Assembly: GCA_019359505.1 (NCBI GenBank)
Contig: JAHHHD010000001.1
Location: 186,001-250,000, forward strand
Direction: 5' to 3'
Length of the DNA: 64,000 nucleotides
Source: Drouetiella hepatica Uher 2000/2452
GTDB lineage: Bacteria > Cyanobacteriota > Cyanobacteriia > Elainellales > Elainellaceae
In this document: positions 16,269-26,404 of the stretch, piece after piece
How positions within the stretch are numbered: position 1 is the first letter of the stretch
Layout: each line of letters starts with the position of its first letter
The notes under the pieces: model-generated
What the model saw: only the letters and a program-made list of their open reading frames with translations
Told to the model about the DNA's origin: nothing
The model's database searches: none
Made by a program: the position numbers and the translations under genes

Positions 16269-17459
16269 CTAGTTTGACTTATCCCGATCAATCTTCTCAT
16301 TGACTATCTCCAGAACCTTTTGGGCAATCCTCTGGTCAACGGCTTCAGTAAAGTGCCCATCGCCTACGAAGTTGCTTCCATCGGTTGCAGGGGCAATCTC
16401 GTGGGTGCTGACGAAGGGAATCTGATTTTGCTCTAGCGTGGGCTGCAATAGCCGATAGAGGTGGTCATCATAGCCACGATCGTTGAACAACAAAACGATC
16501 GGCAACTTGCCATCTTGCTTAGCCGTAGTCGCAAACTCCTGAACCATCTTCTCCAAAACAGGCACCTGCTCCCACTCAGGGTTAAATCCAGATGGCGTAT
16601 GAATTTGGCTGGTGATATTGTCTTGATGAGACTTTGCCAAAGCCCGTCGCAGCATCCGAACGATCGCCGAAGCATCCAGCCAGCTTTTTTCAAATGTGAA
16701 GGAACTAAAAAATTGGTCATGTTCTTGGAGCTGCGCTACAAATGCATCCCGTTTAGGACGATCGCCCATCGCAACCCGTAGATCAGCCAGAGATTTAATT
16801 TGGGGCTGCACTGTCTCTAAGCGTTCCTGTTCAATTTTGTACTTCGGGAACGTATAGGGTGCAGGCACCTCGGCTCCCCAAGTCATCCCGGTCATGGCTC
16901 CCATGCCTTTGACGCTAGAGGCAAGGATGCCTAACATTACGACATTTGCTTGATGATTTCTGCGATCGGTTTCGTAGGCAGCAAATGAGAAGCTAGGAGG
17001 TGCAGAAGGTCCAGCAATAATACGCAGCGTCAATTTAGAATCTAGCTTCTCCATTGCCTCTCCTGTCCGAGCAGCAAACGACATGCCGTAGATGGCGACC
17101 AGCAAATCTTCTCCTGGAGCGGGCTTCACGGCTTGTCCTTCTCCCAGACGAGAATCGAGCCATCCGGGTCTAGCAATCGGAGCACTTGTTTCGTCTGTAG
17201 CTCCAAGCTGGCGAGTGACTTTGCCCTCAATCGATCGCCCATAGTCAAAATACAGATTCATGGCTCCAGGTGACGTGTTGAGCGGATCGGTAGGATAGGG
17301 AAACAGCAAATTGATTGCCACATCCAAAGCGGCTAGCGTTAAAACAAATCCCAATCCTGCTGTAGCAACCCCTCGGACTCTCTTGCTGTACAGAGCTTTA
17401 GTGAAAACATTGGGCATAGAAGCTTCAGAATTGGAAGTAGATAAATTGGGCTGGCGCAT
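16269..17459 (-). CDS. SGNH-like acyltransferase partner protein (AlgJ/AlgX/DHHW-like)
   Basis: The protein has 396 aa from ATG 17459, overlapping the MBOAT gene end by 35 nt; ATG 17417 (MPNVFTKALY) avoids overlap and is equally likely. A membrane anchor lies at about 31-55 (VATAGLGFVLTLAALDVAINLLF). A GxS nucleophile element reads IYGMSFAART (Ser127; usually GDS) and the C-terminal GDGHFTEA gives the Asp367-x-His369 pair. These are the three catalytic-type positions of SGNH hydrolases working next to MBOAT acyltransferases in alginate-like polysaccharide acetylation. The exact polymer is unknown. It is the second gene of a two-gene unit. Confidence 0.72.
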   Translation of the reverse strand: MRQPNLSTSNSEASMPNVFTKALYSKRVRGVATAGLGFVLTLAALDVAINLLFPYPTDPLNTSPGAMNLYFDYGRSIEGKVTRQLGATDETSAPIARPGWLDSRLGEGQAVKPAPGEDLLVAIYGMSFAARTGEAMEKLDSKLTLRIIAGPSAPPSFSFAAYETDRRNHQANVVMLGILASSVKGMGAMTGMTWGAEVPAPYTFPKYKIEQERLETVQPQIKSLADLRVAMGDRPKRDAFVAQLQEHDQFFSSFTFEKSWLDASAIVRMLRRALAKSHQDNITSQIHTPSGFNPEWEQVPVLEKMVQEFATTAKQDGKLPIVLLFNDRGYDDHLYRLLQPTLEQNQIPFVSTHEIAPATDGSNFVGDGHFTEAVDQRIAQKVLEIVNEKIDRDKSN

Positions 17460-19092
17460 TGCTTGTCCCCATCAAGATCAGCAGAGTTAAAATTGCGTAG
17501 AAAGCGCCGCGTAGCAGGGCAGGGTACTGGCGGTAAAAATGCACCCTATTGACGCTGTATTCAGCAAATTCGTAAATAATCAGAACTGCCAATCCCAGTA
17601 GCCCCGAAAGGTTAGGTTTCGGCATCGTTAGCGAAAAGTTACCAAAATCTGTAAACAGAATTTGAGTGAATGACACAATCTGCTCTAGAGAATTGGCGCG
17701 AAACAGCAGCCACCCATAACAGGTCAGCCCAAAGAAGATCAAGGTAGCTGCCGTCGAACTCAAGAATTTTTTGAGATTAAATGCAGGCTTTTCAGACTGA
17801 GAAGATTTTCTGGGATCGCGAATGCCTAAGACTCGATAAATACAGAGTAATGCGCCCTGATAGAACCCCCACAGAACATAGTTCCAAGCCGCTCCATGCC
17901 AGAGACCGCCTAGCACCATGGTGGTCATGAGGTTGCGATAGGTATTTAAGTTGCCTTTACGATTTCCCCCCAAGGAAATATACAAATAATCTCTTAACCA
18001 AGTGGATAAACTAATGTGCCAGCGCTGCCAGAACTCACTCGGCGTTCTTGAGAAATAGGGCAGATTGAAGTTAACAACTAGCTCGACTCCAAACAGCTTA
18101 GAAACGCCCCTGGCAATATCCGTATATCCTGAAAAGTCGCAGTAGATTTGAAAGGTAAACAGCAGCGTTGCCGCCACTACATCGATCCAGGAAACTGTGC
18201 CCGTCGAGTTATAGACCGCGTTTACCGAACCCGCCAGACCATCCGCGATCGCCACCTTCTTAAACAGTCCGAACAGAATTAGATACAGTCCCCGCAGGGT
18301 CTGATCAAAGGTAATTGTCCGCGGCAGAATAAATTGCGGCATGAGGTCTGTCGCCCTAACAATCGGACCTGCAACCAGATGCGGGAAAAAGCAGACCGAG
18401 AGAGCAAAATCAGAGAATTTCTGGGCAGGCTCTAGCTCTCTGCGATACACATCGAGCGTGTAGCTCATAGTCTGAAACGTGTAGAACGAGATGCCTACTG
18501 GAAGCAGAATATTCAGCGTCGTGAAATCTGCTGGCAAACCAACAGATTGCAGCAAATCCACCGCGCTTCCTACAAAGAAATTGAAGTATTTGAAGAAGGC
18601 AAGAATCAGCAGGTCGATCGTGATACTTAGCCCTAGGCAAACATTCTTGCGCCGTCGTTCGGGCAAAGCGATGAGCTTAGGGTAGAAAAAATTGGCGATC
18701 GCCACAGCCCCGATCGATCCCCAAAATACCAACCATCCTGTCCCAACCGGAGGCAGCAAGCGGCTCCAGTCCACTATCATTACCCAGGGATTGAGGGAGA
18801 AACGAATGGCTTCCCATTGAACCGTGACACAGAAAAATGCAGATAGGATGACTACCCAAGAGGGCAGCCGTCTTTGGGTAGCCGTTAATTCACCTTGTCC
18901 GATGATCAGAGCCGAACAAAAATCCAGGGAGGTAATTAAAAGAATTAAAAATAGGAACTGCTTGTCCCACCAACCATAAAAAATATAGCTGGACACCAAC
19001 AGCATCAGGTTTTGCCCCCGAAAAGGTAAAACCCGATATAAGGTATAGACGGTAACCAGAAACACTAGAAATTCTATGGAATTAAATAGCAT
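17425..19092 (-). CDS. MBOAT family O-acyltransferase (AlgI-like)
   Basis: Polytopic membrane enzyme of 555 aa with about ten hydrophobic segments. It has the family start FNSIEFLVFLVTVYTLYRVLP and SYIFYGWWDKQFLFLIL, the GISFYTFQTMSYTLDVYRRELEP block, DFSGYTDIARGVSKLFG and the HISLSTWLRDYLYISLGGNRKG box with GGLWHGAAWNYVLWG, whose His is the catalytic residue. AlgI-type enzymes pass acetyl groups across the membrane to exported polysaccharide. The next gene on the same strand encodes an SGNH-like partner and overlaps it, supporting a two-protein acetylation machine. It starts at ATG 19092. Confidence 0.93.
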   Translation of the reverse strand: MLFNSIEFLVFLVTVYTLYRVLPFRGQNLMLLVSSYIFYGWWDKQFLFLILLITSLDFCSALIIGQGELTATQRRLPSWVVILSAFFCVTVQWEAIRFSLNPWVMIVDWSRLLPPVGTGWLVFWGSIGAVAIANFFYPKLIALPERRRKNVCLGLSITIDLLILAFFKYFNFFVGSAVDLLQSVGLPADFTTLNILLPVGISFYTFQTMSYTLDVYRRELEPAQKFSDFALSVCFFPHLVAGPIVRATDLMPQFILPRTITFDQTLRGLYLILFGLFKKVAIADGLAGSVNAVYNSTGTVSWIDVVAATLLFTFQIYCDFSGYTDIARGVSKLFGVELVVNFNLPYFSRTPSEFWQRWHISLSTWLRDYLYISLGGNRKGNLNTYRNLMTTMVLGGLWHGAAWNYVLWGFYQGALLCIYRVLGIRDPRKSSQSEKPAFNLKKFLSSTAATLIFFGLTCYGWLLFRANSLEQIVSFTQILFTDFGNFSLTMPKPNLSGLLGLAVLIIYEFAEYSVNRVHFYRQYPALLRGAFYAILTLLILMGTSNAPAQFIYFQF

Positions 19093-19242
19093 CTATGATT
19101 CCTATGATCTTCAAAGCGGTAAGTTTCACACAATATATAGCAGGTTTCTTGTGAAAGTCTTGATTAGATTCAAACAAGACTTTGAGATCTTCACACAAAC
19201 TACACAAGCCTAGTAAAGACATTGCCATAGCTCTACTTAAGC

Positions 19243-19329
19243 CATAGCTGTCGCCAGTCTGTTTTTAGTGGGGCGCGAAGCGCTCCACTAAAATGTCCCC
19301 GTCCTAACCGCCTTGGCGGTTACTGTAGA
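19243..19329. repeat. Palindromic dispersed repeat, family A copy 3
   Basis: In opposite orientation to copy 1. It runs ATAGCTGTCGCCAGTCTG, then a hairpin with GTGGGGCGCGAAGCGCTCCAC, then AAATGTCCCCGTCCTAACCG and CCTTGGCGGTTACTGTAGA. Arm and tag sequences match the other family A copies. Confidence 0.82.
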
Positions 19330-19423
19330 TATCACAAGGCCGATTTCACAGACCGCCTAACAGCAAAGCAATAGGTTGAAATCAGAACCTAGCTGCTTTA
19401 ATTTTTGGCGGTGGTATTTAGGT

Positions 19424-19468
19424 AAGGATTTTTGTTGCGTAGGCGTTGCTCACGCGACGAAAATCCTT
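19424..19468. repeat. Imperfect inverted repeat
   Basis: AAGGATTTTTGTTGCGT (19424-19440) pairs with ACGCGACGAAAATCCTT (19452-19468), two mismatches, loop AGGCGTTGCTC. It lies just beyond the stop of the leftward glycosyltransferase gene, where it could act as a terminator or be another small mobile palindrome. Confidence 0.55.
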
Positions 19469-19511
19469 GCTCATTAAAGTTGCTGGATTAAAAGAGCGAA
19501 CAGCAAGGTGC

Positions 19512-20654
19512 TCATCTTTCAATTGAATTAATTGTCTGCATGGACTCTATATTTTCTTTAACAGCCGGATTGACAAGCCCAACTCGGCTCAGTGCGCTAG
19601 CAACCTTGCGTGAGAAGACGTTGAGATTCATCTCTTGTTCTGCAAGCTGCCGTGCTTTAGCGCCCATTTGATGAGCCGCTTCAGGATGATTGATAAGATA
19701 CCCCAAGGCTTCTTGCCAGCCGTTTACATCACCTGTGTCAACCCATAAGCCGATACCTTCAGCTTCAATATCTACGACATAGCGGCTCAGATTGTTGCGG
19801 GTCATAACGACAGGTTTTCCCATCGCCATTGCCTCAAGCAAGTTAGTTAATCCAACAGCATTCTTGGGCTTATTGCGCTTATCTGCAAGTGGAATAGCTA
19901 CGGCATATGCCTTGCGATACCTCTCCAATACTGCTCTCCAAGGCAGAACTTCGTTGTAAAACACTGCGTTGGCTGGAAGCGTTAAATCCCTTCTGACTTC
20001 TTGATAGGCATGGCCACAGATCTGCAATTCACAGTTCAAAGTCTCGATCGCAGCCAGCAACGTTGGGTAGTCTCTGTAGGTCTTCCCCGCCGATAAGATA
20101 ATAGGCTTGCTGTGAGATTCATTCGCTGCTTCTCCAATTGGATAGAACGGCAAATCTCCACCCCATTCAGCAACAGAAATTTTGGCTGGATTAATATTAA
20201 AGTCTTGAATTAAGTCATCTTTCAGCTTTTGGCTCAAGCAAATGATTTGATCATTACCATCTACACACAACTGCGTAAATATATTGCCCCAAAAGCTAGG
20301 ATTCATTGACTGATAGGCAATAGCAACCACAGGCGTTCTGAGAATTCTAAGCTTTCTCAAAGCTGCTAACAGGGGTGTAGTAAGATGATGCGCCGAATAG
20401 ATAGCATCAATCTGTGATGTAGAGCAAGTCAAAATGGTTCTTAGCTGCTGATCAAGATCACCCAAAATCTTGATCCCTTTGCTGAGATTTTTCAGGGGCT
20501 TGTACTTTTCAAAGGGGAGTATTTCTACGTCAATTCCATGTTTACTTAGAGTTGTTGCCCCCCACAAATGTTCTGCTCGCGCCTGTTCTCCCTCTTTTTT
20601 CCAGCTAGCGTGAATTCCTGAAATGTCTTGGTTGCTCAGTATCAATACTTTCAT
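19512..20654 (-). CDS. GT4-like glycosyltransferase
   Basis: The protein has 380 aa and a GT-B fold layout. The N-terminal domain begins MKVLILSNQDISGIHASWKKE, and the C-terminal domain carries the donor-binding region LTNLLEAMAMGKPVVMTRNN with the E-x7-type Glu of GT4 enzymes, followed by HPEAAHQMGAKARQLAEQEMN. It lies near the O-acyltransferase pair, so a role in making the same surface polysaccharide is plausible but not shown. Acceptor and sugar are unknown. The ATG at 20654 directly precedes the characteristic first beta strand. Codon use is similar to neighbours, although the region upstream is AT-rich. Confidence 0.8.
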   Translation of the reverse strand: MKVLILSNQDISGIHASWKKEGEQARAEHLWGATTLSKHGIDVEILPFEKYKPLKNLSKGIKILGDLDQQLRTILTCSTSQIDAIYSAHHLTTPLLAALRKLRILRTPVVAIAYQSMNPSFWGNIFTQLCVDGNDQIICLSQKLKDDLIQDFNINPAKISVAEWGGDLPFYPIGEAANESHSKPIILSAGKTYRDYPTLLAAIETLNCELQICGHAYQEVRRDLTLPANAVFYNEVLPWRAVLERYRKAYAVAIPLADKRNKPKNAVGLTNLLEAMAMGKPVVMTRNNLSRYVVDIEAEGIGLWVDTGDVNGWQEALGYLINHPEAAHQMGAKARQLAEQEMNLNVFSRKVASALSRVGLVNPAVKENIESMQTINSIER

Positions 20655-21323
20655 TTTCTGTAATCCTAAATATTGTGTTCAAGCTCTCTAAGTTCGCTAA
20701 GATTATTAAATCTTGATTGAATCTTATTCACAGGGTTATAACCCGTCAGCAAAAAATGAGATTCTGAAGTAGAAAGTATTTCAACCTGGCACTGTCAATA
20801 AAACTGTTACGAATAAACGTCTACTTCAGAAAAAAAGTTAAGAACGCCTCGCTAAAGAGTTTTTGCTCATTTCGCAGATACTCAAGCTGACATGCGGGGA
20901 AACAGTCCAGCTCTTTACTGATAGAAAATGTTTTCAATGCTCAACTACAGTGGTTCACTCTTGATTCCATATGATTAATTTTGTGAAGGCTATGTCTTCA
21001 CAAAACACCTATGTCTTCAACCATCAAACCCGTTTAAATCTCGGCAACCCTGAAGTGAAAAGTGTATTCTAACCCTGGGGGTGTTAGAAACCTTAGTCCC
21101 AATCTTATACGGTGCTTCAAATTGAATTGTATAAATTATGTAAATATTGTATGTAGATATTGTTTTTTTACTATTCTGAAAAGAAACACATGAGAGCTAC
21201 TTTTTTATGGCGATGCTATTAAGAGATTCCCGTCTTGAAGTTTAAAAACTTATATCTTAAGGAGTTTTTACATTCGTAAATCTATCTACCTCGCATCTAT
21301 TTCCCATCATCTAATCAGTAATT
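20655..21323. other. AT-rich intergenic region, no gene seen
   Basis: About 670 bp without a convincing ORF on either strand. The base composition is lower in GC than the surroundings. A small perfect inverted repeat TTCTAAC/GTTAGAA flanks a CCTGGGGGT centre near 21065-21087. The region may hold the glycosyltransferase promoter and decayed sequence; I cannot identify an RNA gene. Confidence 0.4.
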
Positions 21324-21418
21324 TATAGCTGTCGCCAGTTTGCTTGGGACATTTTTAGTGGGGCGCTTCGTGCCCCACTAAAAATGTCTCCGTCCCAGCC
21401 GCCTTGGCAGTTGCTATA
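21324..21418. repeat. Palindromic dispersed repeat, family A copy 4 (best complete copy)
   Basis: The 95-bp unit begins TATAGCTGTCGCCAGTTTGC and ends GCCTTGGCAGTTGCTATA, giving terminal TATAGC/GCTATA inverted ends. The centre is GACATTTTTAGTGGGGC, a TTC-type apex and its complement. It lies about 100 bp beyond the moeA stop. Confidence 0.87.
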
Positions 21419-21522
21419 CTATTCACAGACTTTTCCCGCCTGCGTTGCTTTTCCTGCACACGCCATTAGGGGTTAAAAGAGTTGAGTCAGAGAATCGCCT
21501 GAAGTAACACAAAATTTCAGCC

Positions 21523-22791
21523 TCAATTCATAGGCAAATCAACCAACATGATCTGAATTGTTTCACCTGTAGCTTTAAAGGTTTCACCCACAGGTAAGAC
21601 TGCCAGACTATTAGTTTGTGCCAGGTTAATTAGATTTCCAGAGCTGGAAGATCCACCTGCCAAGTGAAACTCGTATGATCCATCCACGAGATAGGTTTGT
21701 CCCCATAGATAACTTTCTCGCTTGCCATCCGATAGCAAATCTTGCTGCGATCGTCCCTTCACAAATAGGGGTCGCCAGGAGCTTGATAGACCAGAGAGCT
21801 TGCGCAAAGCAGGCAGGACAAACCGCCAAAAGGTCACTAAAGCCGAAACCGGATTGCCAGGAAGCCCAAAGTAGAGTGCTGAAGGTAATTCTGCCGTTGC
21901 CAATTCCGTCCTTGCAAATGTGGCGACTGTCAGCGGTTTTCCCGGTTTCACGGCAACAGCTCGAATATGAATTTCTGCGCCCAGCTCTGCCAGAATGCGA
22001 TCGACATAATCATAGTCTCCGACCGAAACGCCTCCTGACGAGATCACCAGATCTGCTAGAGCGATGGCTTGGGCGATCGCTTCCTTTAATTCCTCTGGTC
22101 GATCGGGCACAATGCCTAAACAAATTGGCTCTGCCCCAGCATTGGCAACCAGAGCCGCTAGAGCATATTGATTGGAGTCAACAATTTGTCCAGGCTGGAG
22201 CGATTGATCGGGCGATACTAACTCGTTACCCGTCGATAAAATTGCCACACGAGGACGGCGAAAGACGGGAACCTGCATACATTGTGCTGTTGCCAAAACC
22301 GCCATTTCAGGAGCTGACAGACGAATGCCCAGCGGCAGCAGCGGGTTTCCAGCCTGATAGAATTCGCCCTGATGACGGACAAAAGCATTGGGTTTGGGCG
22401 CAGTCGTGAGCGTGACGCGATCGCCCTCTCGCCGCGTATCCTCCTGAATGACGATCGTGTCAGCTCCCGCAGGCATCATGGAGCCTGTGAGAATCCGAGC
22501 TGCTTGACCGGACTGGACTATTTTCTGCGGCTGATATCCAGCAGGAATTTCCTCAATGATTTCCAGCGTCACGGGCTGTTGAGGGTCACAATCTTTTACG
22601 TCAGCATAGCGAACGGCATAGCCATCCATCGCCGAATTGTCCCAATGCGGCACATCTGAAGCGCCGCTGACCGCCGCTGCCAAAATCCGCCCGTTAGCGA
22701 ACTCTAGAGCGATCGTTTCACTATCTCGCTGTGGGTCAAGAGGTTGAACTAGGTCTAAGATTAAGGCTTCTGCTTGTTGGGCGGGCAGCAT
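21523..22791 (-). CDS. moeA: Molybdopterin molybdotransferase MoeA
   Basis: Inserts molybdate into adenylylated molybdopterin, last step of molybdenum cofactor synthesis. From ATG 22791 (MLPAQQAEALILDLVQPL) the protein has 422 aa, normal for MoeA; ATG 22854 would add 21 atypical residues. Family marks: SDVPHWDNSAMDGYAVRYAD, RILTGSMMPAGADTIVIQED, RPRVAILSTGNELV, the MoCF-binding SSGGVSVGDYDYV and AVKPGKPLTVATF, and LPGNPVSALVTFWRFVLPAL. It is divergent from the tocopherol cyclase gene with about 100 bp between starts. Confidence 0.95.
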   Translation of the reverse strand: MLPAQQAEALILDLVQPLDPQRDSETIALEFANGRILAAAVSGASDVPHWDNSAMDGYAVRYADVKDCDPQQPVTLEIIEEIPAGYQPQKIVQSGQAARILTGSMMPAGADTIVIQEDTRREGDRVTLTTAPKPNAFVRHQGEFYQAGNPLLPLGIRLSAPEMAVLATAQCMQVPVFRRPRVAILSTGNELVSPDQSLQPGQIVDSNQYALAALVANAGAEPICLGIVPDRPEELKEAIAQAIALADLVISSGGVSVGDYDYVDRILAELGAEIHIRAVAVKPGKPLTVATFARTELATAELPSALYFGLPGNPVSALVTFWRFVLPALRKLSGLSSSWRPLFVKGRSQQDLLSDGKRESYLWGQTYLVDGSYEFHLAGGSSSSGNLINLAQTNSLAVLPVGETFKATGETIQIMLVDLPMN

Positions 22792-22873
22792 CGCGGCTTT
22801 ACCAGAGAAGAGAACTTTACAGGAAAAAGGAATAATGAGAGAGGCTCCTTTCATCCTATGATGACTTCGCTAA

Positions 22874-23995
<1,122 letters not shown>

Positions 23996-24188
23996 AGCTT
24001 GCCCTGAGCTAGCGACGCGCCATAGCACTAACTCTTATGAGGGGCTGAGTTAGAGTATAGTCAAAGAATTAAACAGGCTTAGAGGCTGTTGGCTGATCGG
24101 GGGCTGGGCAACGGAGCGATCGCTTCAACAAAGTTGGTCAGATAGCGCTGGGTTAATAATGCTAAGAATATGGCACTGGCTCGGTACT

Positions 24189-24617
24189 TTAGACAAGGTC
24201 TCTGGAATTGCGTAGGCGAATTAACTGCCGCCGCATCTGTGGAGAAGCTTCCATGTCGGATAATTCCTGCGTTTTCACGTCAGCGTCCATGGGTTCCATG
24301 TACTCGTCCGCACCGTAGGAAAAAGCGTCCAGCAGTAGCTCTAGAAGCTGTTCGCGGGTGCGAATCACCTGCTTCTCTTCAATGAGCCTGAACTTAAGAT
24401 GGATCTCACAATCGTAAACAGCGAACTCAGGATTAACGGCTTGGCGATCGAGGTTGGAATTCATATCAGGATGTAGCAGGAGAAGGTGGATACCAGGAGA
24501 TCTATGCTCAATGACTTCGGGTAAGGTTATTTTGCCTTGCCGGAGTTTATTGAATGTAGCCATCAATTTCTGAAGGATCGTTCGCGCTTTTAAAAGATCT
24601 ATCGCTAAAACTATCAT
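24189..24617 (-). CDS. Conserved cyanobacterial protein, unknown function
   Basis: The frame is 142 aa from ATG 24617; ATG 24563 (MATFNKLRQGKITLPEVIEH) is an attractive alternative because that is where a compact domain begins. The segments HLLLLHPDMNSNLDRQA and VYDCEIHLKFRLIEEKQVIR look like a mixed alpha/beta fold, followed by an acidic helix RTREQLLELLLDAFSYGADEYMEP. There is no signal peptide or membrane segment. I do not recognise a named function. It is isolated: tocopherol cyclase converges on it and about 900 bp without genes lies upstream. Confidence 0.62.
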   Translation of the reverse strand: MIVLAIDLLKARTILQKLMATFNKLRQGKITLPEVIEHRSPGIHLLLLHPDMNSNLDRQAVNPEFAVYDCEIHLKFRLIEEKQVIRTREQLLELLLDAFSYGADEYMEPMDADVKTQELSDMEASPQMRRQLIRLRNSRDLV

Positions 24618-25526
24618 TCCCCGAAAACTAACCAAATCCGCTAGTTAGCTGAATTAAGAAATAGATAGTTAAATCCTTCAGTTATCTATAGATAGCACTA
24701 CTGAAGAAGCCTCAATAGTGTTTTGTTTAAAGTCTCTGTAAGGAGTTGAAGATACCTTTACAGAGGCTTCAAACCATCTACCTGCTTGATTTGTTGTTCA
24801 TTATTGAACCGCAGTTCTACTGAATCTTCTATTTCTTCAAGTCGTTATCAGTAGTTAATCTAGCTTCAAGCTGGGTTGGTTTCTTAGGTCTAAACTACGC
24901 AATTTCACATCTTATTTGTACATGAGAAACTCAGAGGATACAGGGCTGATTTCAACGAATAGAAATATAGAAAGCCTCTGATCCTTACGGCAAGCGAGTA
25001 TCAAGTTTTATGAGAAAATGATTCAAGCTTAGTGCATTACAACCCTGTGATATTTGTTATACCGGGGTAGAAGCTGAAAAGAAACCGATCGCCTACGTTT
25101 GAATGTAATGAATGTAACGGTGTGTCTCTGTATAAACTCGTCTTTAACGAGCATCTTAAATGCTTGATGAAATCCAGTTAAAATACTGAGATGGAGTGCT
25201 GTTTTTTTACGTTCAAATAATGTGTTAAGCGATGTATTCAGTGAAAAAGGAAGTCAACAGACTTGGGGAGCAAAGAAAAAAATTCTTTCTGTGTTGCCTC
25301 TAAAAGTAAGCTTCATTTCTTAGGAGGCTGAAGCACCTAATTTTCCATAGTTGTACTGAGTCAGGATCAATTTATTAATACCAACTCTGTCAAATTGAGC
25401 ATTATTTTGAAAGTCTAGTGAGTAGTGAATACCTGATAGCTTGTGAAGTCAGAGATTTATAGAAGCGATCGCTCCTCTCAGTAGAATCCGCCTACTCCAG
25501 TAGTTTTTCGCAGACTTTGTGTAAAT
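24618..25526. other. Long AT-rich intergenic region, no gene seen
   Basis: About 900 bp. I find no ORF with coding character. One imperfect hairpin (AAGTCTCTGTAAGG at 24730-24743 with CCTTTACAGAGGCTT at 24755-24769) stands out. Low GC and many short A/T runs could hold an unrecognised small RNA or decayed genes. Confidence 0.4.
24730..24769. repeat. Imperfect hairpin
   Basis: The arms differ by one base bulge and one mismatch, with an 11-nt loop AGTTGAAGATA. It sits about 110 bp upstream of the small conserved gene start and could be a leader structure or terminator of an unrecognised transcript. Confidence 0.45.
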
Positions 25527-26318
25527 CTAAATCCAGGCGGTAAAGTCTCGCACAAAGGTTTCGAGGGATAACAGGTGAATTCGGTCACTCTGACGCGCCA
25601 CTTCGCGATCGGCTTCGGTGTTGTAGCCCCAATCTGCTAGATAGAGTTTGACGGCAGCTAAGTCTGGCTGAGGTGCTATATTGTGTAAGGTTTTCAGCCG
25701 ATCTTCTACAAACCAAACCGTGACGGATTCATCTAATTCTTGGGTAAATTTTTGAATCAGGGCACGTAGGGTATCTGCCTTCGGCTGCTTTGCCTCTTTA
25801 CCAAAAATTCGTGATTCTGGAATCTCGATTTGCTGCTGCTGGAGCAACTGCCGTACAAAGCGCTGTTCCTTGGTAGTGATAATAAACAGCTGTGTTTCAC
25901 TCTGTATGACCTGCCGCAGACGATCGACAACACCAGGATAAAAGCGTTGCTGCGCCAGCCAATCCTCGGCATCGGCATTAATCCAGGCATCTCGCACTCC
26001 ATCAAGCTGTGCGGCAATCTCGCCAGGAGTCAGGGCTAGCTTCTGCAACTGCTGTTGGGCAATAGTTGCCCAGTGGGCGAATAGCTCAGCTTCTGGGATG
26101 TCTTCGAGCAGCGATCGTACTAAGAGCGGCATTTCCCAGCCTGTCTCAATCACAGGGCGCAGATGATAAAATCGCTCAGCCAATCCTGGAGGCGGAACGT
26201 CATCTACAGGTTTCCAGATCTGGCAATAGGTCAGCCATGAGGTTTGAAAATATTCAATCAAGCCGTCGCATACAACTCCATCAAAATCTAATGCCAGAAG
26301 GGTGGGCAGGTTCGGCAT
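25527..26318 (-). CDS. HAD superfamily hydrolase
   Basis: Phosphohydrolase of the haloacid dehalogenase superfamily, 263 aa from ATG 26318 (a TTG at 26333 adds five). Motif I is LALDFDGVVCDGL with the nucleophile and acid Asp pair (DFDGV), motif II is LFIITTKEQRF (Thr), and the Lys of motif III is in RIFGKEAKQPKAD, with WFVEDRLKTLHNI as motif IV. A cap domain of about 100 residues lies between motifs I and II. Substrate is unknown; close cyanobacterial relatives are also unassigned. It is downstream of the GUN4 gene with a repetitive GGCTAATTCTCTTGG stretch between them. Confidence 0.82.
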   Translation of the reverse strand: MPNLPTLLALDFDGVVCDGLIEYFQTSWLTYCQIWKPVDDVPPPGLAERFYHLRPVIETGWEMPLLVRSLLEDIPEAELFAHWATIAQQQLQKLALTPGEIAAQLDGVRDAWINADAEDWLAQQRFYPGVVDRLRQVIQSETQLFIITTKEQRFVRQLLQQQQIEIPESRIFGKEAKQPKADTLRALIQKFTQELDESVTVWFVEDRLKTLHNIAPQPDLAAVKLYLADWGYNTEADREVARQSDRIHLLSLETFVRDFTAWI

Positions 26319-26404
26319 GGCAGGTTTCCTCAACGGCTAATTTTTTGGCTAGTTCTCTTGGCTAATTCTCTTGGCTAATGCGGGGGCAGAATCAGGTAGC
26401 AGTC

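Larger units (their letters stand above)
19093..19511. other. Intergenic region holding a repeat and a hairpin
   Basis: Some 419 bp between two leftward genes. It holds a family A palindrome (19243-19329) and an inverted repeat at 19424-19468 in which 15 of 17 bases pair around an 11-nt loop. No gene is visible. The promoter of the MBOAT gene must lie in its right-hand-reading complement near 19093-19240. Confidence 0.5.

Noticed and set aside
19093-21523. Genomic island signature (low GC, glycosyltransferase, repeats)
   Set aside because: No integrase, tRNA-end duplication or phage genes were found, and the repeats occur throughout the window.
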